DNA of 64,000 nt. It comes from Polytrichum commune. Taxonomy: Eukaryota > Streptophyta > Polytrichopsida > Polytrichales > Polytrichaceae. The translations under genes and the position numbers were made by a program. This document shows, piece after piece, positions 35,847 through 46,894 of this stretch (the first letter of the stretch is position 1; the number at the start of each line of letters is the position of its first letter). Below the pieces are notes generated by a model that saw only the letters and a program-made list of their open reading frames with translations, had not been told where the DNA came from and did no database searches. The stretch spans positions 2,174,501 through 2,238,500 of the forward strand of contig OX485807.1 of assembly GCA_950295325.1 (NCBI GenBank), written 5' to 3'.

Positions 35847-38102
35847 ATGGCAAGTGGAGGATCAAGGGAGGCCAAAAAATATCAACGCAAGTTCGTTGAG
35901 TTGGAGTGGGATATTTATGATGACCACACCCAAAAAGCGAGGACAGGTTAGGAGAGGGTACCACAGCCGTGGACTGCGAATATTGCAATGCAATATGTGG
36001 GCTTCCCTCACTTTGATCGTTTATGACCAAGACCTTGTCACGAGATACATTGCAAGTCCATTAGTGCGAATTATAACCAACTTCAAAATATGGAGATAAA
36101 ATGAAGATTTTTAACAATCCTTAGAAATATCTCCAATTTGGAAAGATGGCGCAAGGGTGCAATTCCGAAGTCAGTAGCATGTATGATGTATGCGGAGCAC
36201 GTATTGCGAGTTAGAGTGGATTGGTCGAGTTTGGGTGCTCTGAATGAGAAGAAATTTGGAGGTATTGGAATTGCATTCACTAAGTGCACAGTTCTAGATA
36301 TTCCATACATTCCCGTTCCGGAATGGTTCACGGAGAATTACAGACTAGTAAAGGATCCTAGGACCCCAGTGTCAGATGGTCGGGAACCAAAAAGGCCACG
36401 TCATTCTTGTCGAGTAGACAATGACATTGAGACAGTAAGTGGGGAGGTGGTTGTAAATATGGAGGACGGCATGGAGGACGACATGGAGGATACCGTAAAC
36501 CAAGAAAACATTGTAGAAGTTGAGGTCAACAATTTGGTCAACGAGGTGGGTAACGAGGTAAACCTTGGTGAACTTGGAGGGGACACATTGCAGAGCAAAA
36601 TGGAAGAATTGCGTAAGCAACATGCTAAGGAAATTCGTGAGTACAAAGCAAGGATTCTCGATTTAGAAAATCAAGTTGCAACACTTACGATGGGGGGGCC
36701 TGGCAGTTCAAGCAGTGCACCAATGGCAACAACTGAGAGTAATTTTCAGTCTTTGCAAGTAGAGAGGGATACAGCTTTAGAAGAAGCCAGGATTGTAAAG
36801 TCACAAACTTTGGAAGTATGTACGATGAATCAAGTAATGCAATCAAAGATTGATGCTTTCCATAAAGAGGTGGTTGACATGCATCAACAACTTTAAGTGG
36901 TCAATGAAGTTGTTGTTGATTACAAAGCCAAGATTGACCTTGATATTCTTGGTCAACTGGAGGAGCAGAATGACAAGCTAAAGAAATTTCTCTTGGATGC
37001 GATTGTGGAGCGCAAAAATATGAGGACATGCACATTGTTTGCCATCGCAAAGGCCCGGAAATTTGAAGCTGAGTTTGAGAGCATCCAGAAAGAATGGAAC
37101 CGCAATCAGAGAATGCGGAACATGATGCTCACTTCATGGCCAGAAGATGAACAGATGTACCCTAGTTGGTGGGATGAGTGTAATTGGACATTGCCAAGCG
37201 GGAGCATCAATTGGAAGCAAGTGCCGGATGAAAATCACCATTGGGATATGCAACAAGTGCATGAATATCCTGTTCGCATGATTGGTGAGAAGTTATGGCC
37301 AAATCCACATCCAATGGTTTTTTACGGATCCGTGTGTGCGATTTGCCAATGTCCATTTGGCCCAGAGGGATGCTTTCAAGTTGGATCATGTGGGGCCCAA
37401 TTCCATCCACAATGTCTAATAGGGAATATGATCAAGAACCGCCAATGTCCTTATTATAGATCACCATTTCACCCTCGTTTGTACCTCTAATTTGGCCTTC
37501 GGGATTACATGCCTAACGACTGGGTGTTAAAGCCATGGGATTTCCCTTTCGAACTTCAAGAGTTTGATGGACAGTGTGTTGAGTGGAGTTGGTTATAAAA
37601 TTGTGCCAAGGTTGAACTATGGAACGAGAACAAGAATGGAGCATAGACACGAAATGCACGTCAAATTTTGTATATTGCAGACGAGTTGTATCCCAACAAG
37701 CCCCCCGAGTATGGCTTGAAAAGATTTTTTTACCAAACTCTTGGTTGGCATTGGGATACAACAAGCAGACAATTAAAGAGCGGCAAGCACCCTCCTTGGT
37801 ACAATGCAGCAGGTCTCGAATCAGTATCGGAGCATGATTTGGAACAAGATGCAGATGACATGCCTATGGAACGGGATCCGAGACTTGAATTGCAATTAGA
37901 GGAGGGGTACAACCAGAATAGGCTGCAATTGAGTGCAATTGATGCGTTTTTACATAGAGTTACGGGTGATGCGGTTTTGAAATGGCTAAATGGTGGGCCC
38001 AGACCATGTAATGCCGTTCTATTGTCTCCCGGAAGTCGCCCATATTTTACCCGTGGAGTAGCGCAAAGCATGGAAGCTGGTGAATCATCACGAGCACGAT
38101 GA
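35847..38102 (+). pseudogene. Coiled-coil / RING-like partner reading frame of the hAT element
   Basis: A single frame of 752 codons from ATG 35847 (MASGGSREAKKYQRKF) to the TGA at 38100-38102. It is broken by seven in-frame stops: 35949, 36024, 36102, 36894, 37488, 37596 and 37644. No frameshift occurs. Features in order: a conserved-looking N-terminal block (VELEWDIYDD); an acidic middle (MEDGMEDDMEDT); a long coiled coil from about 36590 to 37110 (MEELRKQHAKEIREYKARI, LEEQNDKLKKFL); a RING-like finger at about 37336-37470 (CAICQCPFG, CGAQFHPQC, CPYYRSPF, with Tyr where the last Cys is expected); and a C-terminal part (DELYPNKPPEYGLKRF, FLHRVTGDAVL). It runs tail-to-tail with the transposase. 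Function unknown. The RING resemblance suggests protein interaction or ubiquitin ligase ancestry, which is inference. Confidence 0.6.
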
Positions 38103-38755
38103 GGACTTCATCTTCATCCTGCTAGTTCAGTGGCTATAGACCTCGATTCAGATTCGGATTAAGAATTTTTGTAGATTGTTTAGAAAGTTATACAGGAAGG
38201 GAGGAAAATCTTGGACACAATGAACATATTTCATGTTCAAAAAATATGTAATATGAAGAGGATTTACTGACAATTTTTCATTTCAAAGTGATTAGAACGT
38301 GTAAAAGATATTATATGGATGTCATATGTTTTAATGTTTTTTGAAATTTTTAAAAACTTACTTGAATAATAGTCATTCATATGATAGTCTCACCAAGAGT
38401 ACTATTAACTAATAACTACATAGCTAATATTGAATAACACATAAAGATATAATTATGTAAAACACATAGAAATATTCCAAAAAATAGGAAGCCACCAACG
38501 AAGCATGTACAATCGAAAAATAGATGGCTTGCAATATTTATAAAAACATTTGCTTCAAGAAGCTCAATAAATAAAAACAAAACTCTATTCACCGTAAGAA
38601 TAATACATCATAATAAACGATACAACTGCGAAGGTAGCATTCGCTTTGTGGTCTAAATGTCTTACCGAAGGCCCTAAGGTTGTATCAATTTTGACGTAAG
38701 TAATAAATTACGGGAGTACGTGGGAACACCGAAAAACCACATTTTTCCAAAACCA
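38103..38755. other. AT-rich interval between convergent reading frames
   Basis: About 650 bp between the two stop codons. It is AT-rich with several AATAAA/AATAAT-like words on both strands, as expected for shared 3' ends. No ORF or RNA was recognised. Confidence 0.5.
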
Positions 38756-41700
38756 TTACGTTCGAATCCGTACTATGGGATCATTTGCTTCGACACATCT
38801 TGGGTCCTCTTCAGACTCGTCTGTGCTGAAATCATCATCTGTTTGGGGAGTCGCGCTCCGAAGACGCAACTCTCGGTCACGTTGTGAGATAATTATCTTC
38901 TTGGTGGGCCGGGAGCCTTCTGCATCTTGTATGCCATTTTCATCTTGATGTGGTCTACCCTCATCTTCATTGTAGTCTTCAGCAGTAAACGGAAGAGATC
39001 TTCCTTGATACCTCTTCCTAGTACGTTTGACACCTCTCGTAGTTCTTTGGCGCCCTCCACCCCTACCACGACTTGAAACATTGTGTATAGCAACCAAAGT
39101 AGCACCCACAGTAGTTGCTAGTGAAACATCCAATCTAGAAGTATTGGCAATACTTCGAGTGAGAGGACGATGTTGACGTTGTGCATGCACTTGCACAGTA
39201 GAGGTGGATGCAATTCCTTGAAGAACATGACATCGGGTTATAGGCATTTCAGCAACATTAGACGTTTGAACTTCGGTACGATGGTTGGATATGAGGGAGG
39301 CGTCCATGGATTCGGAATGTACTCTGGCTGGAAGTGGATCTTGTTGAACATGCGTTGGCTCGTTTGCGGGTAGTACATTGTCACCTCCACCAAAAGAAAG
39401 GGAATCGCTGTGAGGTTGCAAGGAATCTATTTCAATTCCTACATTCTCTGTTGCCCCCATAGCAACATTATGGTCAAGGCGACAACCTTGTCCAGTATGG
39501 AGGGTTTCAAAAGGTGGACCTCCAATAGACCCCTCATGATCGCCATGCATTCCGTCGTTATTATGGGGGACATCCGCTTCATCAAAATCAAACACCCCAA
39601 GGTTTCTATCATTACTATTATAACCCTCATCTTCATCATCAGAATCAGATTTCTCTGAATCGAGATCATCCAAATCATAGTCAATGTCATCAACATTGTT
39701 GTCGTCATCATTTCCGGCCCTATCATTTGGATCCACGTCAACTTCGTTGTCATCTTCTTCGTCAAGGTCATCGTCAGAATGGACCTCATTCACTTCGTAC
39801 CATTGTGCAGGTCTCGGGCCCCTCTGATGTCGAATGAGCCTACTATTGGTATATATGTAGACGAGGTCCTCAGCACGACTATGCTTCAAGCGATTGCGAC
39901 TCTTGTTGTGAACATATGAATACATGCTCCAATTGCGCTCACATGCGGACGCGGAACATACTTGTGCCAGGATACGTCTCGCTATTGTTTGGAGGGCCTT
40001 AGCTCCACCTCCCATTGCATCCCACCATTCATGGAGAGGTGCGACATGCACGTTCGGGTCTGTAGAATCAGCAAAAGGCCCTCGATTTTCAAGGAAATCT
40101 TGGTACTGGTGGAGGATTTGGACATAAGTGTCTTGATCTGGAGTAAGTTTGCAAAGAACTCGATTTAGGATTGTCCTCGAATTCTCATGCTCATGGAGTG
40201 GGGCCCAACCACGTAGAAACGGATTTAACATCGCTCCAGTCCAATGAAGATCATTCAACATCAACCTCCATCTATTTTCAAACGTTACCATAGCATTTGC
40301 AGCAAGCTCAGGGCTTAAGCGAAATGGAGGTTTACTGAATCCACAAATATGGGTTTGTAAATCATGCATGACCTTCCAAGCCAATCCCATTGCAGGCGCC
40401 TTGCCGTCAAATACACGAAAAGCTTTAACAACCGGGATCACCATATACAAGAAATTTTCGCACGTGTTCCAGAATCCATCGGAACGTATAAAGCGTCGCA
40501 CTGCAAAGCCCTTCGTCCAAGCGGTGCCTGATCTCCTCCTCAAATCACGCATTAGAGTAGACCAATCATCATCAACCACCATTCTTTCCAAATCATTGCG
40601 TACTTGAAGAAGACGTTCTATCATGATGAAGCTTGTTGCAAAACGGGTCTCTACAGGTAGGCGGAGTGAGAGATTTGGTGACAACCTCCGGAATATAGCT
40701 TGAGGAGCATGATGGTTTTTTATAAAAACACAAATATGGCGCCCTTTTTTTACCAACTTTTTCACCCATTCCTCCTTCCCCCAATCTTCTAAAAGGAGAT
40801 CTAGGCAATGCGCAGCACATCCTTGAACATATAGATCGGGATTTGCTTGAATCAAGTCGCGGCAAGCGGAGGCCATAACCGGGACATTGTCGGTGCAAAC
40901 TTGGACCACATTATGTCGACCAACATTTTCCGCAAATGGTTGAATTTGAGCAGCAACGTAGACATGATCCTTGTGATTCCCCGTGGTATCAATGGTACCC
41001 AAGAAGACATCTCCCTTTGTGCCACATTGAAGAACGTTTAGGAGAGGTCTGTTTTGCACGTTGTCCCATCCATCACAACATATTGTAACACCGTATTTGT
41101 CAACGGAATTCCCCAGCTTCTCCTTCACTTCCCTGTCTAGGTCAACATTTTTATAAGTTAACAAATTCGTACGGATGGCATTGTACGATGGTGATGTGTA
41201 GGCTGGTATTCGATGACGGGCAGTTTCACGCACAGCATGAATAAATGTTGGATGTCTCACAATGTTGAAAGAAATGTTAGCTTCATAAAAAGCCGTTGCC
41301 CATGCTCTATCGAGGAGATGTTTTGTTGACACATTGAACCCCTCCGGTATGTTGAGTTGACGTAGTTCACGAGGAGGTGTGCTATATATCACAAGATCAG
41401 AATGCTGAGTGGATTGGGGCATAAGTAAAGGCTCTGTTTCACTAACTACGGAGTCCGCTATAATAGGCTCTAGAGGTACATCATCTTGCATCGGAGAGTC
41501 CTCATTTACAATGCCTACATGTAAGGGCACATTGCCTCCGCAATTTTCAAACAAGACCCTAATATGCGGGGGTACCATCCTACATGAGGAAACATCAGAA
41601 GCACCCCCTAAAGGAGGTCTATAACCAAGGTGGGCCAACATTCTATTTCCTCGGTAAGATATGACGAACGAGCAAAACCTACATTTAACCTGCCTTTGTG

Positions 41701-41764
41701 ATTTACTGGGAACCAGCCCCTTATCCTCGTACCAATGATCCCATGCATCATTTCGGCGTGGCAT
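38756..41764 (-). CDS. hAT-superfamily transposase (BED finger, DUF659-type core, hAT dimerisation)
   Basis: An uninterrupted 1002-codon frame. I chose ATG 41764 (MPRRNDAWDHWYEDKG) over the ATG at 41818 because TTTGTATTTGCAG, a good 3' splice site, ends at 41779 between them; the upstream codons are probably intron. From the N-terminus: a BED-type zinc finger (CRFCSFV, then MLAHLG); a DUF659/RNase H-like core with Asp in CCDGWDN and in VCTDNVPVM; CAAHCLDLLLEDWG; and the C-terminal hAT block with WWDAMGGGAKAL, ACERNWSMYSYVHNKSRNRL and the catalytic Glu in ACERNW. The three acidic residues expected for hAT cut-and-paste transposition are visible. A long acidic tail (EEDDNEVDVDPND and similar) and ~250 low-complexity residues follow. 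The open frame suggests a recently active or domesticated copy. Confidence 0.9.
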   Translation of the reverse strand: MPRRNDAWDHWYEDKGLVPSKSQRQVKCRFCSFVISYRGNRMLAHLGYRPPLGGASDVSSCRMVPPHIRVLFENCGGNVPLHVGIVNEDSPMQDDVPLEPIIADSVVSETEPLLMPQSTQHSDLVIYSTPPRELRQLNIPEGFNVSTKHLLDRAWATAFYEANISFNIVRHPTFIHAVRETARHRIPAYTSPSYNAIRTNLLTYKNVDLDREVKEKLGNSVDKYGVTICCDGWDNVQNRPLLNVLQCGTKGDVFLGTIDTTGNHKDHVYVAAQIQPFAENVGRHNVVQVCTDNVPVMASACRDLIQANPDLYVQGCAAHCLDLLLEDWGKEEWVKKLVKKGRHICVFIKNHHAPQAIFRRLSPNLSLRLPVETRFATSFIMIERLLQVRNDLERMVVDDDWSTLMRDLRRRSGTAWTKGFAVRRFIRSDGFWNTCENFLYMVIPVVKAFRVFDGKAPAMGLAWKVMHDLQTHICGFSKPPFRLSPELAANAMVTFENRWRLMLNDLHWTGAMLNPFLRGWAPLHEHENSRTILNRVLCKLTPDQDTYVQILHQYQDFLENRGPFADSTDPNVHVAPLHEWWDAMGGGAKALQTIARRILAQVCSASACERNWSMYSYVHNKSRNRLKHSRAEDLVYIYTNSRLIRHQRGPRPAQWYEVNEVHSDDDLDEEDDNEVDVDPNDRAGNDDDNNVDDIDYDLDDLDSEKSDSDDEDEGYNSNDRNLGVFDFDEADVPHNNDGMHGDHEGSIGGPPFETLHTGQGCRLDHNVAMGATENVGIEIDSLQPHSDSLSFGGGDNVLPANEPTHVQQDPLPARVHSESMDASLISNHRTEVQTSNVAEMPITRCHVLQGIASTSTVQVHAQRQHRPLTRSIANTSRLDVSLATTVGATLVAIHNVSSRGRGGGRQRTTRGVKRTRKRYQGRSLPFTAEDYNEDEGRPHQDENGIQDAEGSRPTKKIIISQRDRELRLRSATPQTDDDFSTDESEEDPRCVEANDPIVRIRT

Positions 41765-41819
41765 GACTTCAACAAAACCTGCAAATACAAACAATGTAGA
41801 GCAAGTAGCTTTGATCACA

Positions 41820-43008
41820 TACTAGGTCCTGTTCAAGAGTGCCACAAGGGCATCCCTAATTCACAGTGACCAGAATGGACAAAGTATCCTCTGCAATCGG
41901 GTCTCACGCATTCAATCCTCACTCCTTAGAGGAGAATCAAAAGTCTTGAGACACACTATGACAGTGGAGGCAAAAATGGCACCTTGAACCCTTAATTTAT
42001 AGTACTCATGGAGGAGGTTAACGAATCTAGAGTGGGAACGGGGGGGGGGGGAACGGGGGCGGGAACGGGTCGGACGTGGTGGGAACGGGCAGGGAACGGG
42101 AACGGGTAGGGTGGTCGGACGGGGAGGGAGGATGGGGGGGTCGGACGGGGGGGAGGGGGAGGGGAGGTTAGTTTAATTAATTAATTAATTTAATGGATGA
42201 TTATTTAATTAAATAGAAGTTTAATTAAATATAATCTATGTCAGATATAATTAGAATATAAACGTAGATTCTAAAAAATAAACATAGGATCTATGTTGGT
42301 GTTAAGTCATATTATTAAGGATAAGTATCTCGTTTGTTTTTTAAATGTTCAACATGTTTAAATATACTAATTCTTATTCACTAGCACTTCAAGATTGATA
42401 TTTTGATTGGATATTAGTGGATTGATTGCATTATGCTTATATTCACATGCTCTATATGACATAATGTAATTGATATTTGTACCTTTTTTGGGGGGGATTT
42501 TGTTAATGTTGTATTTAGAACCCGTCCAAAGTGGATTTGAACCCGTCCAAGGCTAAATTAGGGTCTAAACAAATCTCAATAGCTATAAAGCCCCGGAATA
42601 GTTGGTGATGTCTAAAAGGTAGTTGCACTTTTCCGAATAGTCAAAGGGTACCCTCCTAGCATTGCTACTTGATGGCACTTGCGCAATAGGGTGAACTTGA
42701 AGCCCCTTGATGCTCTTATGCGGGTCTTTATTTGTGGGCTTGAAGTGGATGCAATGGATTGGGCTACCATCTTCATCATTTGAAGAAACATATGAACATT
42801 TTAGAATTAGAGGGTAAACATGAAGATGATGCGGCAACACTACACAAGACATTAGACATACCATATCCAAAAGCTCCAATTTTATCTTATTTTTACACCA
42901 TGCATGCATATTCTAGCTTCGATCTGAGATACTCAAGCAAAAACATTGTACCACTACCAAGAAGATAAATAACATGTATCTATTGAGTTGTTGTATCTGA
43001 AAATACAT
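41820..43008. other. 5' flank of the transposase, including a second G-rich tract
   Basis: Position 42029-42165 is a plus-strand G-rich tract with GGGAACGGG and GTCGGACGGGG words like those at 35080-35490. AT-rich DNA follows, with TTAATTAATTAATTAATTTA near 42171. A minus-strand ORF at 42909-42583 has no recognisable domain. No convincing terminal inverted repeat of the hAT element was located. Confidence 0.45.
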
Positions 43009-43482
43009 TGGTTGTGAAACCATATGAACCACTAAGGTTGAAGCACAAATTAGTGATTTGTTGAATGAAAGTGCATTCGGATGCGCGACATGGGTTGTCA
43101 AACCATATGAATCACTAAGGTTGAAGCACAAATTAGTGATTTTTTGAATGAAAGTGCATTCGGATGCGCGACATTGGTGTGAAACCATATGAACCACTAA
43201 GGTTGAAGCACAAATTAGTGATTTGTTGAATGAAAATGCATTCGGATGCGCGACATTGGTTATGAAACTATATGAACTTCTAAGGTTGAAGCAAAAATTA
43301 GTGATTTGTTGAATGAAAATGCATTCGGATGCGCGACATTGGTTGTGAAACCATATGAACCACTAAGGTTGAAGCACTAATTAGTGATTTGTTGAATGAA
43401 AGTGCATTCGGATGCGCGACATGGGTTGTCAAACCATATGAACCACTAAGGTTGAAGCACAAATTAGTGATTTGTTGAATGA
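43009..43482. repeat. Tandem array, ~83-bp unit, about 5.7 copies
   Basis: The word GCATTCGGATGCGCGACAT starts near 43073, 43156, 43238, 43321 and 43404, giving a period of 82-83 bp. Each unit also carries ACCATATGAACCACTAAGG and GAAGCACAAATTAGTGATTT. Because the period is not a multiple of three, it cannot code for a repeated peptide in one frame. Confidence 0.9.
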
Positions 43483-43746
43483 GTGGATAACTAATCAAAT
43501 ATGAAAAGTTCAAAGAGGTATCAAAGAGGTTTTCAATGCGGATGTCGGAAGACTTTTTCAAAAGTGTACATTTTTTACCTAACCAACTTTATTTTTATTC
43601 CGATTGCATTGACTTTATCTTACCAACGAGAATTGGATCCTCTACATATTGGATTACATCAATTATTGGTCATCGTCATCAAGTCCTTAGAGCTCAATAT
43701 ATAAGTAGATCATTGAGACTCATACATATAACGAAGGTAGAATATC

Positions 43747-44307
43747 ATGGATAGGATGAGAAAGGAGAGAGTTATGTTTGAGGGTCTAAAATGCGATGAG
43801 GAGATACATAATTTAGACGATCCCCATATTCCATTCAATCCAACACCCAAGCGTGAGAGAGATGAGAGAAGTGCTAGTGATCGATTTCGTGATCAGTATG
43901 TCAAAACTCCCTTCTCACAATCTACACAAACTTGGAGGATGAGGGCGGAGGAGGACCAACGACGATATGCGGACAACTTTGAGATCGATGCGGTGGAGAA
44001 GGACAACACACAATGCGTGGGTGGAGATCTAAACGATCTGATTGATTTGTGTGCGGATATTTTGGAGAAGCCCGGGGATGTGGATGTGGAGGAGACTTCA
44101 ATCGACATTGAAATAGTCAAGGTAGCGGGTGAATCTTCAAAGACTTTGCCTATTCGTAAGAAGATGAGAGGATTATCGCCTCATCGGCTACCGTTCAAGG
44201 AACGGATGAAAGACCGAACGATTAGCTATGTTGATTTACTTCGGCCGAATCCTCTTCCAAAAATGGACCCTCGCCGGAAGCCAAGAGCATCTATGAGGTT
44301 GGCATGA
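43747..44307 (+). CDS. Unassigned 186-aa ORF next to the tandem array
   Basis: Open from ATG 43747 to the stop at 44305-44307. The product is highly charged, with many Arg, Lys, Asp and Glu. Segments include PFNPTPKRERDERSASDRF, a mid acidic/hydrophobic stretch (DLNDLIDLCADILEKPGDV) and a basic end (KMDPRRKPRASMRLA). I see no signal peptide, membrane helix or known domain. Codon composition and charge look more coding-like than other frames nearby. It could be an exon of a transposon accessory gene belonging to the hAT unit, or a host fragment. An AATAAA-like site (AATAAAG) lies ~85 bp downstream. I do not recognise it. Confidence 0.4.
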   Translation: MDRMRKERVMFEGLKCDEEIHNLDDPHIPFNPTPKRERDERSASDRFRDQYVKTPFSQSTQTWRMRAEEDQRRYADNFEIDAVEKDNTQCVGGDLNDLIDLCADILEKPGDVDVEETSIDIEIVKVAGESSKTLPIRKKMRGLSPHRLPFKERMKDRTISYVDLLRPNPLPKMDPRRKPRASMRLA

Positions 44308-44630
44308 CGGAATGAAGTGGAATATTAGAGTTTGCATGGTTTGTTTATCATGTATATGATTAATGAAGGGCATTTATACCGTTGTCACAATAATAAAGTT
44401 ATGACTTGTATAATATGTTGTACCACTTCTATGATTTTTATTTTTATTTTATTTTAATTCACCAACCGATTATTACTGCATACTTCTATGACTTTAGTAC
44501 ATCGTAACACCTATCAACAACAAGCCTTAAAGTTCCCCCTTGGCCCCAAATTCCATCGAAAGTATTGAGGGGGACCTTAGCGAACATGGTCTAGTCCTCA
44601 CCTACTTAACCCTTAAAGGCATATGTTTTT

Positions 44631-44875
44631 CTAATACCACACCCAAAATCTTTTTCAAATATACAACACAGTTGTATTTTGCTTTGTGCTTGTTCATCTC
44701 AACAGAAACTGTTCATCTCAACAAGAGAAAATGTTGAGATGAACAAGCACAAAGCAAAATACAATTGTGTTGTATATTTGAAAAAGATTTTGGGTGTGGT
44801 ATTAGATCTCCACATTTTCTCTTGTTGAGATGAACAGTTTCTGTTGAGATGAACAAGCACAAAGCAAAATACAAC
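44631..44875. repeat. Foldback with 73-bp near-perfect arms, plus an extra arm copy
   Basis: Left arm 44631-44703 (CTAATACCACACCC...CATCTCAAC) and right arm 44733-44805 are reverse complements with one mismatch noticed. They are separated by a 29-base spacer. At ~44812-44874 the spacer and inner arm recur again in reverse orientation. A transcript would form a long, almost perfect hairpin. Confidence 0.9.
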
Positions 44876-45274
44876 TATGCATTAACTTCTTAATTGCAAG
44901 AGAAATTTTTTTAACCACTTTACGTTCACCCTTAGTTTATTATTGCTATTTTAGTGTACTTTATTATGTGGATGTTAACTATAGTTATATGTATATAGTT
45001 AAACTATAGTTTTTTTTCTTCATAAAATGTGATTGCAAAACATCTAGTTAACTCAAGTTATTTTGACAATTCATAATCATATATATGCTATGATGAGATG
45101 AATGCGATGTCGAAGGACGAGGGTTGGATGATTCTTATCCATGTGAAGAAATAAAGAAGTAATTCAACCATATAGAAAGGAGAATTAAGTTTATATATAG
45201 AAATACTTGAGACTTCTTAAAGTATCTATATATAGAAATACTTGAGACTTCTAAAAGTATCTCATAGAACGCTA

Positions 45275-45373
45275 TGGGGGGGGGAGGGAACGGGTGGGTG
45301 CGGGGAGGGAACGGGGGTGGACGGGGGGGTCGGACGGGGGGGCCGGACGGGGGGGTAGGGAGCGGGGGGGGGA
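45275..45373. repeat. Third G-rich tract
   Basis: About 100 bp with GGGAACGGG, GTCGGACGGGG and GGCCGGACGGGG words, on the same strand as the tracts at 35.1 and 42.0 kb. Confidence 0.8.
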
Positions 45374-45386
45374 CTATTATGTAGAG

Positions 45387-45902
45387 AACTGTTATTGCAT
45401 ATTCATGTAGAGGACTTCATTACCTATCCATGGATACCAAGAACTCATTTTTTGGACTTCATATGAATTTTTGAGAGCCAAAAAACCGAGACTATGTCCA
45501 AACTTCCAAAAAATAGTGACAAAATGCAGATTCAAAGGGAACAGCGGAGAATTGCGACCATATACTTTTTAGCAGTACAAATATTATTGTATATTCATGT
45601 AGAGGACTTCATTACCTATCCATGGATACCAAGAACTCATTTTTTGGACTTCATATGAATTTTTGAGAGCCAAAAAACCGACACTATGTCCAAACTTCCA
45701 AAAAATAGTGACAAAGTGCAGATTCAAAGGGAACAGCGTAGAATTGCGACCATATACTTTTTTGCAGTAGAAATATTATTGCATATTCATGTAGAGGACT
45801 TCATTACCTATCCATGGATACCAAGAACTCATTTTTTGGACTTCATATGAATTTTTGAGAGTAAAAAAACCGACACTATGTCCAAACTTCCAAAAAATAG
45901 TG
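45387..45902. repeat. Tandem array, 192-bp unit, about 2.7 copies
   Basis: TTCATGTAGAGGACTTCATT recurs with an exact 192-bp spacing (reference G at 45397, 45589 and 45781). Copies differ by only a few bases. The third copy is cut off after ATAGTGA at ~45904. No coding frame survives. Confidence 0.9.
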
Positions 45903-45904
45903 AT

Positions 45905-46894
45905 TGTGAATTATATAATTATAAATATAAGCAATTGTGAATAGTCCTTGTGAGAGAATACCATTCATAAAATTGTACACCCAATCAAAACTTTATTCAA
46001 TATCAAGTTTACAAATCACGAGTGAATATGAATCAATGTAACTGGATGTGTAGTTTTTATCATCCATATTATGGTTGAATTTCATCCGTTAACGTTTATA
46101 GAGTCAGATTTACAAAGAAGGGAGTACCATTTTGTTGACAGTTAACACGTGGCCTCACAAGAGGCGAGAACCTTGGTTAGCCTCCCATAGACTTCTTCTC
46201 GATTATGAAGCAAAAGCTTCATGGAGTACAAACATTGCACTAATCAATTGCTAAAATTCATGCTAAAATTCAAGCTCAAGGGTACTAGTCCTTGAGCACA
46301 TTGTTGGAGGTTTGTTGGGGTAGTATGTAAGGTTTGTGTTTCCAATTTGAGAGTTCATATGCATAGTTCATCAACCTTGAGCTAGGGTGGGGACATGGCA
46401 GGGTACCCATTCTTTTGTGCTTAGTACGTAGGACACCGTGACAAGAGGCCTCCTTGGTTTGCATGGGTCACCGTCATGTTAAAAATAACATAAAATAGGG
46501 GTTGGCTTTAATATCATAACATGTGGCACCAATATGGACATGCCTGCATTCTAGCATGTGTCAAGACCCCTTGTTGTTGTGTGTATTGTTATTAACAACA
46601 ACATGAGATGCCGATTTCATAGACATGGAGCCCCCCCCCCCCCCCTCCCCCTCTTGCATTGCACCATGTTCAACGCTTGAATCTATAACTTAAAGAGGAA
46701 ACCATGTTCTAGGAGAGCTTTGTCCTAAGACAATCTTATTGGGATTCCAAGATCCAACATGGAACTCGGACACACATCTAAATGATGTTGTGCCCTTGCC
46801 TATGGTTTAGTGAGATATGTGGATATGGGTGTTAAAAGTTTGGCAAATTTTTGAATGTAGTTTGCAACCTGGTAAGAAAAAAAAATTAAATGAT
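45905..46894. other. Non-coding interval with a C15 run
   Basis: No gene recognised. Contains a run of 15 C at 46631-46645 followed by more C-rich bases. Confidence 0.4.

Noticed and set aside
39439-39789. Met/Thr/Leu-rich ORF inside the transposase
   Set aside because: It is an out-of-frame shadow of the acidic GAT/GAC-rich tail of the hAT transposase.
43009-43482. 83-bp array as a CRISPR
   Set aside because: Units are head-to-tail with no unique spacers, in a eukaryotic context.
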